Shown piece by piece: positions 1 through 9,758 of a stretch of 64,000 bases of DNA. The notes beneath the pieces are model-generated. The model was given only the letters and a program-made list of their open reading frames with translations, made no database searches and was not told the origin of the DNA. The number at the start of each line of letters is the position of its first letter. Within the stretch, counting starts at the first letter, position 1. The stretch lies in contig NZ_JSYG01000032.1 in the NCBI RefSeq assembly GCF_000784735.1, positions 62,001-126,000 of the forward strand, in the 5' to 3' direction. The DNA is from Dickeya undicola. Its GTDB lineage: Bacteria > Pseudomonadota > Gammaproteobacteria > Enterobacterales > Enterobacteriaceae. A program made the position numbers and the translations under genes.

Positions 1-822
1 CTAACTGGCACCCTTAAAAAAGTCAAAGACAATGGTGTTATTGTTATCGGCCATCGCGAATCGTCAGTGCCATTCTCCTACTACGACAACCAGCAAAAAG
101 TGGTAGGTTACTCTCAGGCATACTCCGACAAAATTATTGAAGCGGTCCGGAAAAAGCTTGATGCGCCGAACCTGCAGGTAAAATTAATTCCCATCACCTC
201 ACAGAACCGTATTCCGCTGTTACAAAACGGAACCTATGACCTGGAGTGTGGCTCAACCACCAACAACCTGGAACGTCAGCAACAAGTCGCATTTTCCGAC
301 ACCATTTTTATCATCGGTACACGTCTGCTGACCAAGAAAGACTCTGGCATCAAAGATTTCAGCGATCTGGCAGGTAAAGCCGTCGTTGTGACATCCGGCA
401 CCACGTCTGAAGTGTTGCTGAACAAGATGAACGAAGAGAAAAAACTGAATATGCGCATCATCAGCGCCAAGGATCACGGTGACTCCTTCCGCACACTGGA
501 AAGTGGCCGTGCGGTAGCCTTCATGATGGATGACGCTTTGCTGGCTGGTGAACGCGCCAAAGCTAAAAACCCGGATGAATGGGTAATCACCGGCACTCCG
601 CAATCTCGCGAGGCCTACGGCTGCATGTTGCGTAAAGATGACCCTCAATTCAAACAACTGGTTGATGCAACCATAAGCCAGGTGCAGACCTCCGGCGAAG
701 CCGAAAAATGGTTCGATACCTGGTTCAAACAACCGATTCCGCCGAAAAACCTGAATATGAGTTTTGCACTGTCCGATGACATGAAAGCCTTGTTCAAGGC
801 ACCGAACGATAAGGCGCTGTAA
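1..822 (+). CDS. gltI: Glutamate/aspartate periplasmic binding protein GltI (5' truncated by window edge)
   Basis: Periplasmic family 3 solute-binding protein that captures L-glutamate and L-aspartate for the GltJKL transporter. The reading frame is open from base 1, so the signal peptide and the first few mature residues lie outside the window. The visible part (273 codons plus stop) carries the family's early motif GHRESSVPFSYYDNQQKVVG, the ITSQNRIPLLQNGTYD segment that lines the ligand site, and the C-terminal PIPPKNLNM stretch, all near-identical to E. coli GltI. It is followed by a structured 160-base gap with a terminator and then gltJ, the usual arrangement that makes binding protein in excess of membrane subunits. 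Identity is seen in sequence; ligand specificity is family knowledge. Confidence 0.96.
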   Translation, partial: LTGTLKKVKDNGVIVIGHRESSVPFSYYDNQQKVVGYSQAYSDKIIEAVRKKLDAPNLQVKLIPITSQNRIPLLQNGTYDLECGSTTNNLERQQQVAFSDTIFIIGTRLLTKKDSGIKDFSDLAGKAVVVTSGTTSEVLLNKMNEEKKLNMRIISAKDHGDSFRTLESGRAVAFMMDDALLAGERAKAKNPDEWVITGTPQSREAYGCMLRKDDPQFKQLVDATISQVQTSGEAEKWFDTWFKQPIPPKNLNMSFALSDDMKALFKAPNDKAL

Positions 823-972
823 CCGTATTAATAATGACAATAAAGGGCAGTCATTCTGCCTTTCGATTGCTGACTCGTGGCAAGACAGACAGGCGCAGGG
901 TGGCCGTTCCCCACCCTGCGAATCCACAAGCCACTCATCAATCTTCGGGGTAGCGAACGCTACCCTTTTTTT
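823..972 (+). ncRNA. sroC: SroC-like small RNA from the gltI 3' UTR
   Basis: The gltI-gltJ gap folds into three successive hairpins. The first is AAAGGGCAG/CTGCCTTT at about 842-863. The second has a perfect ten-base stem, CGCAGGGTGG with CCACCCTGCG (894-903 and 911-920). The third is the terminator hairpin at 947-965 followed by seven T. In E. coli and Salmonella this same interval is processed from gltIJKL mRNA into SroC, a sponge for the GcvB small RNA, and the SroC terminator has the same GGGGTAGC...GCTACCC form. Position, structure and the 3' end support homology. The 5' processing site is not visible, so the start given is simply the base after the gltI stop. Confidence 0.75.
947..972 (+). 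terminator. Intrinsic terminator between gltI and gltJ
   Basis: GGGTAGC, loop GAAC, GCTACCC, then TTTTTTT. It forms the 3' end of the SroC-like RNA and should attenuate transcription into gltJKL, since no separate strong promoter is evident before gltJ. Confidence 0.88.
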
Positions 973-985
973 ACCGGAGTTTGTT

Positions 986-1726
986 ATGTCAATAGATTGG
1001 AACTGGGGCATCTTCCTGCAATCCGCTCCGTTCGGAAATACGACCTATTTGGGGTGGATTATTTCCGGCCTGCAGGTCACCGTGTTACTTTCCTTGTGCG
1101 CCTGGGTTATCGCCTTCTTGCTCGGTTCACTGCTGGGTATTCTGCGTACTGTTCCTAACCGTCTGCTGGCAGGCATCGGCACCTGCTATGTGGAAATGTT
1201 TCGTAATGTGCCGCTGATTGTCCAATTCTTCAGCTGGTATCTGGTCGTGCCGGAATTATTACCGACTAAAATCGGCATGTGGTTTAAGGCCGAGCTGGAC
1301 CCCAATATTCAGTTCTTCCTGTCGTCCATGTTTTGTCTGGGCATGTTCACCGCCGCCCGCGTCTGCGAACAGGTGCGTGCAGGCATTCAATCGCTACCGC
1401 GAGGCCAGAAGGCTGCCGGTCTGGCAATCGGTCTGACGCTTCCCCAAACCTACCGTTATGTCTTGCTACCCAATGCCTACCGGGTGGTAGTGCCGCCGCT
1501 GACCTCGGAAATGCTCAACCTGGTAAAAAACTCCGCTATCGCCTCCACCATCGGACTGGTCGACATGGCAGCTCAGGCCGGTAAGCTGTTGGATTACTCC
1601 GCCCACGCCTACGAGTCGTTCAGCGCTATCACGCTGGCTTATATCGGCATCAACGCCATCATCATGCTGATCATGCAGATTGTGGAGCGTAAAATCCGTC
1701 TGCCGGGCAACCTGGGGAGTAAATAA
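986..1726 (+). CDS. gltJ: Glutamate/aspartate ABC transporter permease GltJ
   Basis: One of two inner-membrane permeases of the GltIJKL importer. It is 246 residues, the same length as E. coli GltJ, with a hydrophobic N-terminal segment (about residues 25-50) and the HisMQ-type permease EAA loop (RAGIQSLPRGQKAAGLAIGL, about 130-150) that docks on the GltL ATPase. The ATG at 986 follows CCGGAG. Its stop codon is immediately followed by the gltK start, so the two are probably translationally coupled. Confidence 0.96.
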   Translation: MSIDWNWGIFLQSAPFGNTTYLGWIISGLQVTVLLSLCAWVIAFLLGSLLGILRTVPNRLLAGIGTCYVEMFRNVPLIVQFFSWYLVVPELLPTKIGMWFKAELDPNIQFFLSSMFCLGMFTAARVCEQVRAGIQSLPRGQKAAGLAIGLTLPQTYRYVLLPNAYRVVVPPLTSEMLNLVKNSAIASTIGLVDMAAQAGKLLDYSAHAYESFSAITLAYIGINAIIMLIMQIVERKIRLPGNLGSK

Positions 1727-2401
1727 ATGTACAACTTTGACTGGAGTTCGATTCCACCCAGCCTGCCCTACCTGCTCAAGGGGATGAGCGTCACGCTGGA
1801 AATCACCCTGATCGCAGTCGTGGTAGGTATTGTCTGGGGCACCGTACTGGCGGTGATGCGCCTGTCTCCCATCAAGCCCATCAGTTGGTTTGCGAAACTG
1901 TACGTTAACCTGTTTCGCTCAGTACCACTGGTGATGGTGTTGCTGTGGTTCTATCTGATCGTACCTAGCCTATTACAAAATGTGCTTGGCCTTTCTCCGA
2001 AAACCGATATTCGGCTGGTATCAGCTATGGTAGCCTTCTCGCTGTTTGAGGCGGCCTATTATTCCGAGATTATCCGCGCTGGCATACAGAGTATTTCCCG
2101 CGGGCAGTCCTCCGCCGCACTGGCGCTGGGGATGACCCACTGGCAATCCATGCAGTTGGTGATTCTGCCTCAGGCATTCCGGGCCATGATCCCCTTGCTG
2201 CTGACTCAAGGTATCGTGCTGTTTCAGGATACCTCCTTGGTGTATGTGCTTAGTCTGGCGGACTTCTTCCGTACCGCATCCACTATCGGCGAACGCGACG
2301 GCACCCAGGTGGAAATGATCCTGTTTGCCGGGTTTGTGTATTTTATTATCAGCCTCTCGGCGTCGATGCTGGTCAATTATTTGAAGAGAAGGACGGTTTG
2401 A
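1727..2401 (+). CDS. gltK: Glutamate/aspartate ABC transporter permease GltK
   Basis: Second permease of the glutamate/aspartate importer, 224 residues, equal to E. coli GltK. Four to five hydrophobic helices flank an EAA loop ([20 protein letters not shown], about 119-138). The ATG directly follows the gltJ TAA, and the last base of its stop is shared with the gltL ATG (TGATG), a tight operon junction typical of stoichiometric ABC subunits. Confidence 0.96.
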   Translation: MYNFDWSSIPPSLPYLLKGMSVTLEITLIAVVVGIVWGTVLAVMRLSPIKPISWFAKLYVNLFRSVPLVMVLLWFYLIVPSLLQNVLGLSPKTDIRLVSAMVAFSLFEAAYYSEIIRAGIQSISRGQSSAALALGMTHWQSMQLVILPQAFRAMIPLLLTQGIVLFQDTSLVYVLSLADFFRTASTIGERDGTQVEMILFAGFVYFIISLSASMLVNYLKRRTV

Positions 2402-3126
2402 TGATTTTCCTGAAAAATGTTTCTAAATGGTATGGTCAATTTCAGGTGCTGACCGACTGCTCCACTGAAGTGAAAAAAGGTGAAGTAGTGGTGGTTTGCG
2501 GACCTTCCGGTTCCGGGAAATCGACCTTAATCAAAACCGTTAACGGCCTGGAGCCGATCCAGCAAGGTCAGATCGAGGTTAACGGCATCACGGTTAACGA
2601 CAAGCGTACCAATCTGGCACAATTGCGATCCAAAGTCGGGATGGTGTTTCAGCATTTTGAACTGTTTCCCCATTTATCCATCGTCGACAACCTGACGCTG
2701 GCTCAGGTCAAAGTGCTCAAACGCGACAAAGAAGCCGCCCGTGAGAAAGGTCTGAAGCTGCTGACGCGCGTCGGTCTGTCAGCCCATGCCAACAAATTCC
2801 CTGGGCAGTTGTCCGGCGGTCAGCAACAGCGTGTAGCCATTGCCCGCGCCCTGTGTATGGACCCGGTAGCCATGCTATTTGACGAACCGACCTCTGCACT
2901 CGACCCGGAAATGATTAACGAAGTGCTGGACGTCATGGTGGAACTGGCGCAGGAAGGTATGACCATGATGGTGGTGACCCACGAGATGGGGTTTGCCCGC
3001 AAAGTGGCACACCGCGTCATCTTTATGGATGAAGGCAAGATCATTGAAGACACCCGCAAAGAGGACTTCTTCAGTAATCCGCAGTCTGACCGCGCTAAAG
3101 ATTTTCTGGCGAAAATCCTGCATTAA
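2401..3126 (+). CDS. gltL: Glutamate/aspartate ABC transporter ATPase GltL
   Basis: Cytoplasmic ATPase that powers GltJK. It has 241 residues from the ATG at 2401; the TTG just before it is not needed, since E. coli GltL begins at the corresponding ATG and is also 241 residues. Visible motifs are Walker [10 protein letters not shown] (about residues 34-42), the Q-loop region FQHFELFPH, signature LSGGQQQR, Walker [12 protein letters not shown] and the switch histidine in VVTHEMGFA. It is the last gene of the operon, followed by a strong terminator. Confidence 0.97.
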   Translation: MIFLKNVSKWYGQFQVLTDCSTEVKKGEVVVVCGPSGSGKSTLIKTVNGLEPIQQGQIEVNGITVNDKRTNLAQLRSKVGMVFQHFELFPHLSIVDNLTLAQVKVLKRDKEAAREKGLKLLTRVGLSAHANKFPGQLSGGQQQRVAIARALCMDPVAMLFDEPTSALDPEMINEVLDVMVELAQEGMTMMVVTHEMGFARKVAHRVIFMDEGKIIEDTRKEDFFSNPQSDRAKDFLAKILH

Positions 3127-3147
3127 TCTGCACGTATAGGCATATCG

Positions 3148-3177
3148 CAAGGGTGCTTCGGCACCCTTGTTTTTTTC
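3148..3177 (+). terminator. gltIJKL operon terminator
   Basis: CAAGGGTGC, tetraloop TTCG, GCACCCTTG, then an eight-base T run. It lies 20 bases after the gltL stop and separates the operon from convergent ybeL. Confidence 0.93.
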
Positions 3178-3191
3178 TCGTGCGCGCCCAG

Positions 3192-3674
3192 TCAGGGTGA
3201 AAACGGCTGACGATGGAATTGGTCATGTCCGCATTTCGGGCATAAAGGCAGGACTTCCGGCGTATAAAATGCCAGGTGATGATGGCACTGTTCACACACC
3301 AGGTTGCCCAGCCCGACCACCTCCCCGCTGTGATACACACCGTGATGACTGACATCTTTGAACACTTCGCGCCATTCCAGTTGCGTCCTGTCGGTGATAT
3401 CCGCCAGGTTCTGCCACAAGCTTTCGCGAATCACCCGCACGAACACGCTATCGGCAAAGGCATTCTGGCTCTCTTCGTAACTGAGGGAGAAGGCTTCCAG
3501 ATCACGCTGGAGCGCCAGTATTACCTGCTCAATCTCCTTTTGCGTCAGCGCATTGGTTTCCTGTAGCTGCTGCCGGGCATCCGACATCAGCTTATCCATG
3601 TCTCGTTCGCCACGGCTTAGCCACTCGGTAACGGCGGTCATCAATTCCCGGTAATACTGCACCACTTTGCTCAT
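3192..3674 (-). CDS. ybeL: Zinc-ribbon DUF1451 protein YbeL
   Basis: Small cytoplasmic protein of unknown function, 160 residues as in E. coli YbeL. The N-terminal two thirds is charged and helical (residues 1-85, coiled-coil-like). The C-terminal part holds a zinc ribbon with two cysteine pairs, CEQC and CPKC (about residues 126-129 and 146-149), after the conserved HHGVYHSGEVVGLGN block. It converges on gltL and diverges from leuS across a 258-base gap. No function can be read from the sequence beyond metal binding. Confidence 0.93.
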   Translation of the reverse strand: MSKVVQYYRELMTAVTEWLSRGERDMDKLMSDARQQLQETNALTQKEIEQVILALQRDLEAFSLSYEESQNAFADSVFVRVIRESLWQNLADITDRTQLEWREVFKDVSHHGVYHSGEVVGLGNLVCEQCHHHLAFYTPEVLPLCPKCGHDQFHRQPFSP

Positions 3675-3932
3675 CGTGACTCCTTAGCGTGAAAGCGCTT
3701 ATCGACGGGCCTGCACTGCCTAGTGTAGATGATTTTTCCGACACAACCGGGAGCGGCTTCCCAATCCGCGGGTTTAACCTCCATCTTCGCTACCCGTGCC
3801 GCATAAATCAGCCCCAGACCGCCTCAAGCGGTTGTTGAGCCAGTCGCTTATCAGCTATGCTATGCGGATCTTTTGAAATGAAACAGAACATGCTACTGAG
3901 GTAGCAATTTTCACTAAGGACCACTGGCAGCC

Positions 3933-6515
3933 ATGCAAGAGCAATACCGCCCAGAAGAGATCGAAGCGCACGTCCAGCTTCACTGGCAAGAAAAACAGAC
4001 TTTCAAAGTGACCGAAGAACCCGGCAAGGAAAAATACTATTGCCTTTCCATGCTGCCTTATCCTTCTGGCCGTCTACACATGGGGCATGTCCGCAACTAC
4101 ACCATCGGCGATGTGATCTCCCGTTATCAGCGTATGCTGGGTAAAAACGTGCTGCAACCGATTGGCTGGGATGCCTTTGGCCTGCCAGCTGAAGGGGCGG
4201 CGGTGAAAAACAATACCGCACCAGCGCCCTGGACCTACGCCAATATCGAATACATGAAAAACCAGCTGAAACTGCTGGGCTTCGGTTACGACTGGGATCG
4301 CGAAGTCGCGACCTGCAAACCGGATTACTACCGTTGGGAACAGTGGTTCTTCACTAAGCTGTATGAGAAAGGCCTGGTTTACAAAAAAACCTCAGCAGTG
4401 AACTGGTGCCCGAACGACCAGACTGTACTGGCTAACGAGCAGGTGATCGACGGGTGCTGCTGGCGTTGCGACACCAAGGTGGAACGCAAGGAAATCCCAC
4501 AGTGGTTTATCAAAATTACCGCCTACGCCGACGAACTGCTTAACGACCTGGATACGCTGGAAAGCTGGCCAGAACAGGTCAAAACCATGCAACGTAACTG
4601 GATCGGCCGTTCCGAAGGGGTGGAAATCACCTTCAATGTGGCCGACGGTGCAGATACCCTGACCGTCTACACCACTCGCCCAGATACCTTCATGGGTGTG
4701 ACCTATGTTGCCGTGGCGGCGGGCCATCCTCTGGCGTTGAAAGCGGCAGAAAACAACCCCGCCCTGCAAGACTTTATCGTCGAATGCCGCAACACCAAAG
4801 TGGCGGAAGCCGACATGGCGACGATGGAGAAAAAAGGCGTCGCTACCGGTCTGTACGCCATCCACCCACTGACCGGCGAGAAAGTGCCAGTGTGGGCCGC
4901 CAACTTCGTGCTGATGGAATACGGCACCGGTGCGGTCATGGCGGTGCCGGGCCACGACCAGCGCGACTGGGAGTTTGCCCACAAATACAGCCTGCCGGTG
5001 AAACCGGTTATTCTGTTGGCCGACGGTAACGAGCCGGACCTGTCTGCTCAGGCACAAACAGAAAAAGGCCGTTTGTTCAACTCCGGCGAATTCGACGGAC
5101 TGGATTTTGACGCTGCCTTTAACGCCATTGCCGACAAACTGGTGTCACAGGGCGTCGGTCAGCGTAAAGTGAATTACCGCCTGCGTGACTGGGGTGTGTC
5201 CCGTCAGCGCTACTGGGGCGCGCCGATCCCGATGGTAACGCTGGAAGATGGCACCGTCATCCCGACACCGGAAGATCAATTGCCGGTAATTCTGCCTGAA
5301 GACGTGGTGATGGACGGCATTACCAGCCCGATCAAAGCCGACCCGGAATGGGCTAAAACTACCGTCAACGGCCAGCCAGCACTGCGTGAAACCGATACCT
5401 TCGATACCTTTATGGAGTCGTCCTGGTATTACGCGCGTTACACCTGCCCGCAGTACGATCAGGGCATGTTGGACCCGGCTGCGGCCAACTACTGGCTGCC
5501 AGTGGATCAGTATGTCGGCGGTATCGAACACGCTATCATGCACCTGATGTACTTCCGCTTCTTCCATAAACTGATGCGTGACGCCGGTCTGGTTAACTCC
5601 AACGAACCAGCCAAACGTCTGCTGTGTCAGGGGATGGTGCTGGCGGATGCGTTCTACCATCTTGGCAACAACGGTGAACGTATCTGGGTATCGCCGACCG
5701 ACGTCACGTTAGAGCGCGACGACAAGGGCCGCATCACCAAGGCGTTCGATAAAGAAGGCCGTGAACTGGTGTACGCTGGCATGAGCAAGATGTCGAAATC
5801 GAAAAATAACGGTATCGACCCGCAGGTCATGGTAGAACGCTACGGTGCCGACACAGTGCGTCTGTTCATGATGTTTGCCTCCCCGGCAGAAATGACGTTG
5901 GAGTGGCAGGAATCCGGCGTGGAAGGGGCGAATCGATTCCTGAAACGCGTGTGGAAACAGGTTTACGACCACACGGGGAAAGGGGCATCTCAACCGCTGG
6001 ATGCCGCCGCACTGACGGAAGACCAAAAAGCACTGCGCCGTGACTTGCACAAAACCATCGCCAAAGTAACGGATGATATCGGCCGTCGTCAGACCTTCAA
6101 CACCGCTATCGCCGCGATCATGGAGCTGATGAACAAGCTGGCTAAAGCGCCGCAGGAATCAGAACAGGACCGCGCGCTGACGCAGGAAACGCTGCTGGCC
6201 GTCGTGCGGATGCTTTACCCGTTCACTCCGCACGCCTGCTTCGTATTGTGGCGCGAGCTGAAAGGCGAAGGCGACATTGATCAGGCACCGTGGCCGGTAG
6301 CGGACGAACAGGCAATGGTGGAAGACTCCCGCCTGGTCGTGGTACAGGTCAACGGTAAAGTTCGCGGCAAAATCACCGTAGCAGCCGATGCCACCGAGCA
6401 GCAGGTTCGCGATCGGGCGGCACAGGAGCCTCTGGTAGCCAAATATCTGGATGGCGTAACCGTTCGTAAGGTGATTTTCGTTCCAGGCAAACTGCTTAAC
6501 CTGGTTGTGGGTTAA
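3933..6515 (+). CDS. leuS: Leucyl-tRNA synthetase
   Basis: Class I aminoacyl-tRNA synthetase charging tRNA-Leu. It is 860 residues, identical in length to the E. coli enzyme. The HIGH-type motif HMGH is at residues 49-52, the KMSKS loop (SKMSKSKNN) near residue 620, and the CP1 editing domain with [10 protein letters not shown] and [15 protein letters not shown] lies between about 225 and 420. The C-terminal tRNA-binding domain ends the protein ([12 protein letters not shown] region onwards). It is followed after 14 bases by lptE, forming the conserved leuS-lptE-holA-nadD operon. It diverges from ybeL, and no leader peptide or T-box was recognised upstream. Confidence 0.98.
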   Translation: MQEQYRPEEIEAHVQLHWQEKQTFKVTEEPGKEKYYCLSMLPYPSGRLHMGHVRNYTIGDVISRYQRMLGKNVLQPIGWDAFGLPAEGAAVKNNTAPAPWTYANIEYMKNQLKLLGFGYDWDREVATCKPDYYRWEQWFFTKLYEKGLVYKKTSAVNWCPNDQTVLANEQVIDGCCWRCDTKVERKEIPQWFIKITAYADELLNDLDTLESWPEQVKTMQRNWIGRSEGVEITFNVADGADTLTVYTTRPDTFMGVTYVAVAAGHPLALKAAENNPALQDFIVECRNTKVAEADMATMEKKGVATGLYAIHPLTGEKVPVWAANFVLMEYGTGAVMAVPGHDQRDWEFAHKYSLPVKPVILLADGNEPDLSAQAQTEKGRLFNSGEFDGLDFDAAFNAIADKLVSQGVGQRKVNYRLRDWGVSRQRYWGAPIPMVTLEDGTVIPTPEDQLPVILPEDVVMDGITSPIKADPEWAKTTVNGQPALRETDTFDTFMESSWYYARYTCPQYDQGMLDPAAANYWLPVDQYVGGIEHAIMHLMYFRFFHKLMRDAGLVNSNEPAKRLLCQGMVLADAFYHLGNNGERIWVSPTDVTLERDDKGRITKAFDKEGRELVYAGMSKMSKSKNNGIDPQVMVERYGADTVRLFMMFASPAEMTLEWQESGVEGANRFLKRVWKQVYDHTGKGASQPLDAAALTEDQKALRRDLHKTIAKVTDDIGRRQTFNTAIAAIMELMNKLAKAPQESEQDRALTQETLLAVVRMLYPFTPHACFVLWRELKGEGDIDQAPWPVADEQAMVEDSRLVVVQVNGKVRGKITVAADATEQQVRDRAAQEPLVAKYLDGVTVRKVIFVPGKLLNLVVG

Positions 6516-6529
6516 GGCAAGGAGGTACT

Positions 6530-7084
6530 GTGCGACACCCGTTTTTAACGCTGGTGCTGGGGCTGGTGGTCTTGATGACCGCCGGCTGCGGCTTTCATCT
6601 GCGCGGCACCACTCAGATGCCGGAGCAGTTGCATAATCTGATTCTGGACAGTGGTGACCCCTACGGTCCGATGACGCGGGCCATCCGTGAACAGTTGCGT
6701 CTCAACAACGTTAACATTATGGAAAATACCGCACGTAAGGATCTGCCATCTTTCCGTTTTATGGGGGACCATCTGACACGTAACACCGTATCTATTTTCC
6801 AGGATGGGAAAACAGCAGAGTATCAGTTGGTTCTGGAAGTCAAAGCACAGGTGCTGATTCCGGGTGATGACATCTATCCGCTCAACGTAACGATTTTCCG
6901 TTCCTTCTTCGATAACCCGCTTGCTGCGTTGGCTAAAGACGCGGAGCAGGATATCGTGCTGCGTGAAATGCGTGTTCAGGCGGCCCAGCAGTTGGTACGA
7001 AAACTACTGACAATCAAAGGAAGCCAGAACGCGAAGATCAATCAGAAGGCGCAGGCCGCTACATCCGCACCGGCACACCCATGA
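6530..7084 (+). CDS. lptE: LPS-assembly lipoprotein LptE
   Basis: Outer-membrane lipoprotein that plugs the LptD barrel and helps insert lipopolysaccharide in the outer leaflet. It starts with GTG at 6530 behind AAGGAGG, as the alignment to E. coli LptE (RlpB) requires. The signal sequence ends in the lipobox MTAGC (Cys at about residue 20) and is followed by the conserved FHLRGTTQ. It has 184 residues, slightly shorter than the E. coli protein (193), with a low-conservation C-terminal tail. The stop overlaps the holA start by four bases (ATGA). Confidence 0.95.
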   Translation: MRHPFLTLVLGLVVLMTAGCGFHLRGTTQMPEQLHNLILDSGDPYGPMTRAIREQLRLNNVNIMENTARKDLPSFRFMGDHLTRNTVSIFQDGKTAEYQLVLEVKAQVLIPGDDIYPLNVTIFRSFFDNPLAALAKDAEQDIVLREMRVQAAQQLVRKLLTIKGSQNAKINQKAQAATSAPAHP

Positions 7085-8112
7085 TTCGGATCTATCCCGA
7101 GCAATTGACCGCGCAGCTCCATGAGGGGCTGCGCGGTTGTTATCTGTTGTTCGGCAATGAACCTCTATTGCTGCAGGAAAGTCAGGACAAAATCCGGACG
7201 GTCGCCCATCAGCAAGACTTTCTGGAACACTTCAGTTTCACGGTGGATAACAACACCGACTGGGATGCTATTTTTTCCACCTGTCAGGCGCTCAGCCTGT
7301 TCGCCTCCCGCCAGACTCTGTTGCTGACTCTGCCGGACGCGGGTCCCGGTGCCCCCGTTGGCGAGCAACTGGTCAAGCTGTCCACCTTGCTGCATCCCGA
7401 CATTCTGTTGATGGTCAGGGGCAACAAACTCACCAAAGCGCAGGAGAACAGCGCCTGGTTCAAGGCGTTGTCGCAACAGGGTGTGTACGTCCCCTGTATG
7501 ACGCCAGAGCAGGAACAACTCCCCCGCTGGGTGGCGCACCGAGCTAAAAGCATGAAACTGGAACTGGATGACGCAGCCAGCCAGTTGATTTGCTATTGCT
7601 ACGAGGGGAATCTGCTGGCGTTGGTGCAAGCGCTGGAGCGACTGTCGTTGCTGTATCCGGACGGTAAGTTGACGCTGCCGCGGGTCGAACAGGCGGTCAA
7701 CGATGCCGCACACTTCACCCCATTCCACTGGCTGGATGCGCTACTGGGCGGTAAAAACAAACGCGCCTGGCACATTTTGCAGCAGTTGCGGCTGGAAGAA
7801 TGTGAGCCCGTTATCCTGCTACGTACCGTGCAGCGGGAATTGCTGTTGCTGCTACAGTTGAAGCGACGGATGGCAACAACACCGCTGCGCACACTGCTAG
7901 ACCAGCACAAAGTGTGGCAAAACCGACGTCCGCTGTTGACGCAAGCACTGCAACGTCTGTCACTGCCCCAGCTCCAGCAGGCGATTACTCTGCTGAGTCA
8001 GCTGGAGATCACCCTGAAACAGAATTATGGGCAGCCGGTCTGGGCTGAGCTGGAAACGCTGTCGATGATTCTATGCGGTAAAGCGCTGCCCGACGGCCTG
8101 CTTGAGGTATAG
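7081..8112 (+). CDS. holA: DNA polymerase III delta subunit HolA
   Basis: Delta subunit of the clamp loader, the wrench that opens the beta sliding clamp. It is 343 residues, exactly the E. coli length. The N-terminal segment [13 protein letters not shown] (about residues 21-33) matches the delta family. The middle is the AAA+-like fold without a functional Walker A, and the C-terminal helices form the collar domain. It overlaps lptE by four bases, and nadD follows immediately, so it is mid-operon. Confidence 0.96.
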   Translation: MIRIYPEQLTAQLHEGLRGCYLLFGNEPLLLQESQDKIRTVAHQQDFLEHFSFTVDNNTDWDAIFSTCQALSLFASRQTLLLTLPDAGPGAPVGEQLVKLSTLLHPDILLMVRGNKLTKAQENSAWFKALSQQGVYVPCMTPEQEQLPRWVAHRAKSMKLELDDAASQLICYCYEGNLLALVQALERLSLLYPDGKLTLPRVEQAVNDAAHFTPFHWLDALLGGKNKRAWHILQQLRLEECEPVILLRTVQRELLLLLQLKRRMATTPLRTLLDQHKVWQNRRPLLTQALQRLSLPQLQQAITLLSQLEITLKQNYGQPVWAELETLSMILCGKALPDGLLEV

Positions 8113-8116
8113 CGAT

Positions 8117-8776
8117 TTGTCGACGCTCCCGGTTACCCCACCGCTGACTGCCTACTTTGGCGGCACGTTTGACCCGATTCATTACGGGCATCTGCGCCCG
8201 GTCACCGCGCTGGCGCAAGAAATTGGTCTGCAACGCGTTATTCTGCTGCCCAACAACGTGCCACCACACCGTGAGCAGCCAGAAGCCAGTGCCAGCCAAC
8301 GTAAGACCATGGTTGAGCTGGCGATACAAGACAACCCGCTGCTTCAGATTGACGATCGTGAACTGCAACGCGCCACGCCGTCCTATACCATTGAAACGCT
8401 GGAGGCGTTACGTGCCGAGAAAGGTGCCGCCGCGCCGCTGGCGTTTATTATCGGGCAAGACTCACTGTTGACGCTGCATCGCTGGCACCGCTGGCAGGAA
8501 ATCCTGAATTACTGTCATTTGCTGGTCTGCGCCCGCCCCGGTTACCACCAGCAGTTGGACACCGCCGAGCTGGAAGCCTGGCTAACCGCGCACCAGACTC
8601 ACGATGTCGACTTGTTGCACCGTCACTGTCACGGGCTGATTTACCTCGCCCATACCCCACTCCTGCCGATCTCCGCTACCGACATCCGTCAGCGGCGGCA
8701 GCAAGGCCTCGATTGCCATGATCTGCTGCCCGAAAGTGTGCTGAAGTATATTGACACACACAGACTCTATCGATAG
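8117..8776 (+). CDS. nadD: Nicotinate-nucleotide adenylyltransferase NadD
   Basis: Transfers AMP from ATP to nicotinate mononucleotide, giving deamido-NAD in NAD synthesis. The nucleotidyltransferase motifs [12 protein letters not shown] (near the N terminus) and ISATDIRQR (C-terminal) are clear. There is no ATG start. I chose TTG at 8117 because GAGG lies nine bases upstream and the resulting 219 residues align with E. coli NadD (213). The in-frame TTG at 8102, inside holA, has no such site. The cobC gene that follows nadD in E. coli is absent; a 156-base gap leads to rsfS. Confidence 0.95.
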   Translation: MSTLPVTPPLTAYFGGTFDPIHYGHLRPVTALAQEIGLQRVILLPNNVPPHREQPEASASQRKTMVELAIQDNPLLQIDDRELQRATPSYTIETLEALRAEKGAAAPLAFIIGQDSLLTLHRWHRWQEILNYCHLLVCARPGYHQQLDTAELEAWLTAHQTHDVDLLHRHCHGLIYLAHTPLLPISATDIRQRRQQGLDCHDLLPESVLKYIDTHRLYR

Positions 8777-8932
8777 CCATGCGTTGATACCACTCACTAT
8801 AAGGCCGTGATATACTCCGCCGCTGGTTTCGGCTATAGAAAAATCGCCAACCGTCACGGTGAAACGGCTAGTTTACCAAACCCAGCCAACCCACATAACC
8901 GGCAGATTTACCACTCATTAAAGGGGGAACCT

Positions 8933-9250
8933 TTGCAAGGCCAAGCACTCCAAGATTTCGTTATTGATAAACTTGACGATTTGAAAGGTCAGAATATCGT
9001 TGCCCTTAATGTAAAAGGGAAATCCAGTATCACTGACTGCATGATTATTTGTACTGGCACCTCCAGCCGTCATGTCACCTCCATCGCCGATCACGTTGTG
9101 CAGGAATCCCGCGCTGCCGGGCTGATGCCGTTAGGTGTTGAAGGGAAAAACGACGCCGACTGGGTCGTGGTCGATCTCGGTGATGTGATCGTCCACGTGA
9201 TGCAAGAAGAGAGCCGCCACCTGTACGAACTGGAAAAACTCTGGGGCTGA
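8933..9250 (+). CDS. rsfS: Ribosomal silencing factor RsfS
   Basis: Binds ribosomal protein uL14 and blocks subunit joining in slow growth. Homology fixes the start at TTG 8933: the protein then begins [16 protein letters not shown] and has 105 residues, the E. coli length, and AAGGGGG sits about eight bases upstream. A longer open frame from 8807 is upstream sequence, not protein. The conserved core [19 protein letters not shown] and [15 protein letters not shown] is intact. It is one base from rlmH, so the two are co-transcribed. Confidence 0.95.
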   Translation: MQGQALQDFVIDKLDDLKGQNIVALNVKGKSSITDCMIICTGTSSRHVTSIADHVVQESRAAGLMPLGVEGKNDADWVVVDLGDVIVHVMQEESRHLYELEKLWG

Positions 9251-9251
9251 T

Positions 9252-9722
9252 ATGAAGCTGCAACTGGTCGCCGTTGGCACCAAAATGCCCGACTGGGTGC
9301 AGACCGGCTTTACCGATTATCTCCGCCGTTTTCCTAAAGACATGCCGTTTGAACTGGTAGAGATTCCGGCAGGTAAGCGCGGCAAGAACGCTGATATCAA
9401 ACGGATTCTGGAACGAGAAGGCGAACTGATGTTGGCCGCCGTCGGTAAAGGCAACCGCATCGTAACGCTGGATATTCCCGGCTCACGTTGGGAAACGCCG
9501 CAGTTGGCGCAACAACTGGAACGCTGGAAACAGGACGGGCGCGATATCAGCCTGCTGATTGGCGGCCCTGAAGGACTAGCACCACAGTGCAAAGCCGCCG
9601 CGGAGCAAAGCTGGTCGTTGTCGCCGCTGACGCTGCCGCATCCACTGGTGCGCGTGCTGGTCGCAGAAAGTCTGTACCGTGCCTGGAGCATTACCACCAA
9701 TCATCCTTACCATCGGGAGTAA
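9252..9722 (+). CDS. rlmH: 23S rRNA pseudouridine-1915 N3-methyltransferase RlmH
   Basis: SPOUT-class methyltransferase that methylates pseudouridine 1915 in helix 69 of 23S rRNA using SAM. It has 156 residues, about the family length (155). The C-terminal knot motif is visible: LLIGGPEGL (about 102-110) and the [23 protein letters not shown] region with the terminal NHPYHR. It comes directly after rsfS, as in E. coli, and heads towards mrdA. Confidence 0.97.
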   Translation: MKLQLVAVGTKMPDWVQTGFTDYLRRFPKDMPFELVEIPAGKRGKNADIKRILEREGELMLAAVGKGNRIVTLDIPGSRWETPQLAQQLERWKQDGRDISLLIGGPEGLAPQCKAAAEQSWSLSPLTLPHPLVRVLVAESLYRAWSITTNHPYHRE

Positions 9723-9758
9723 GGCGAACGATGAACCCTGTGAAGTAGCAATCGCTGG

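Noticed and set aside
4392-5057. 221-codon minus-strand frame inside leuS
   Set aside because: leuS is intact over this stretch, including its editing domain; the frame shows only shadow composition.
8807-8932. Longer rsfS starting at 8807
   Set aside because: The extension has no family counterpart; TTG 8933 has a strong ribosome site and gives the standard 105 residues.
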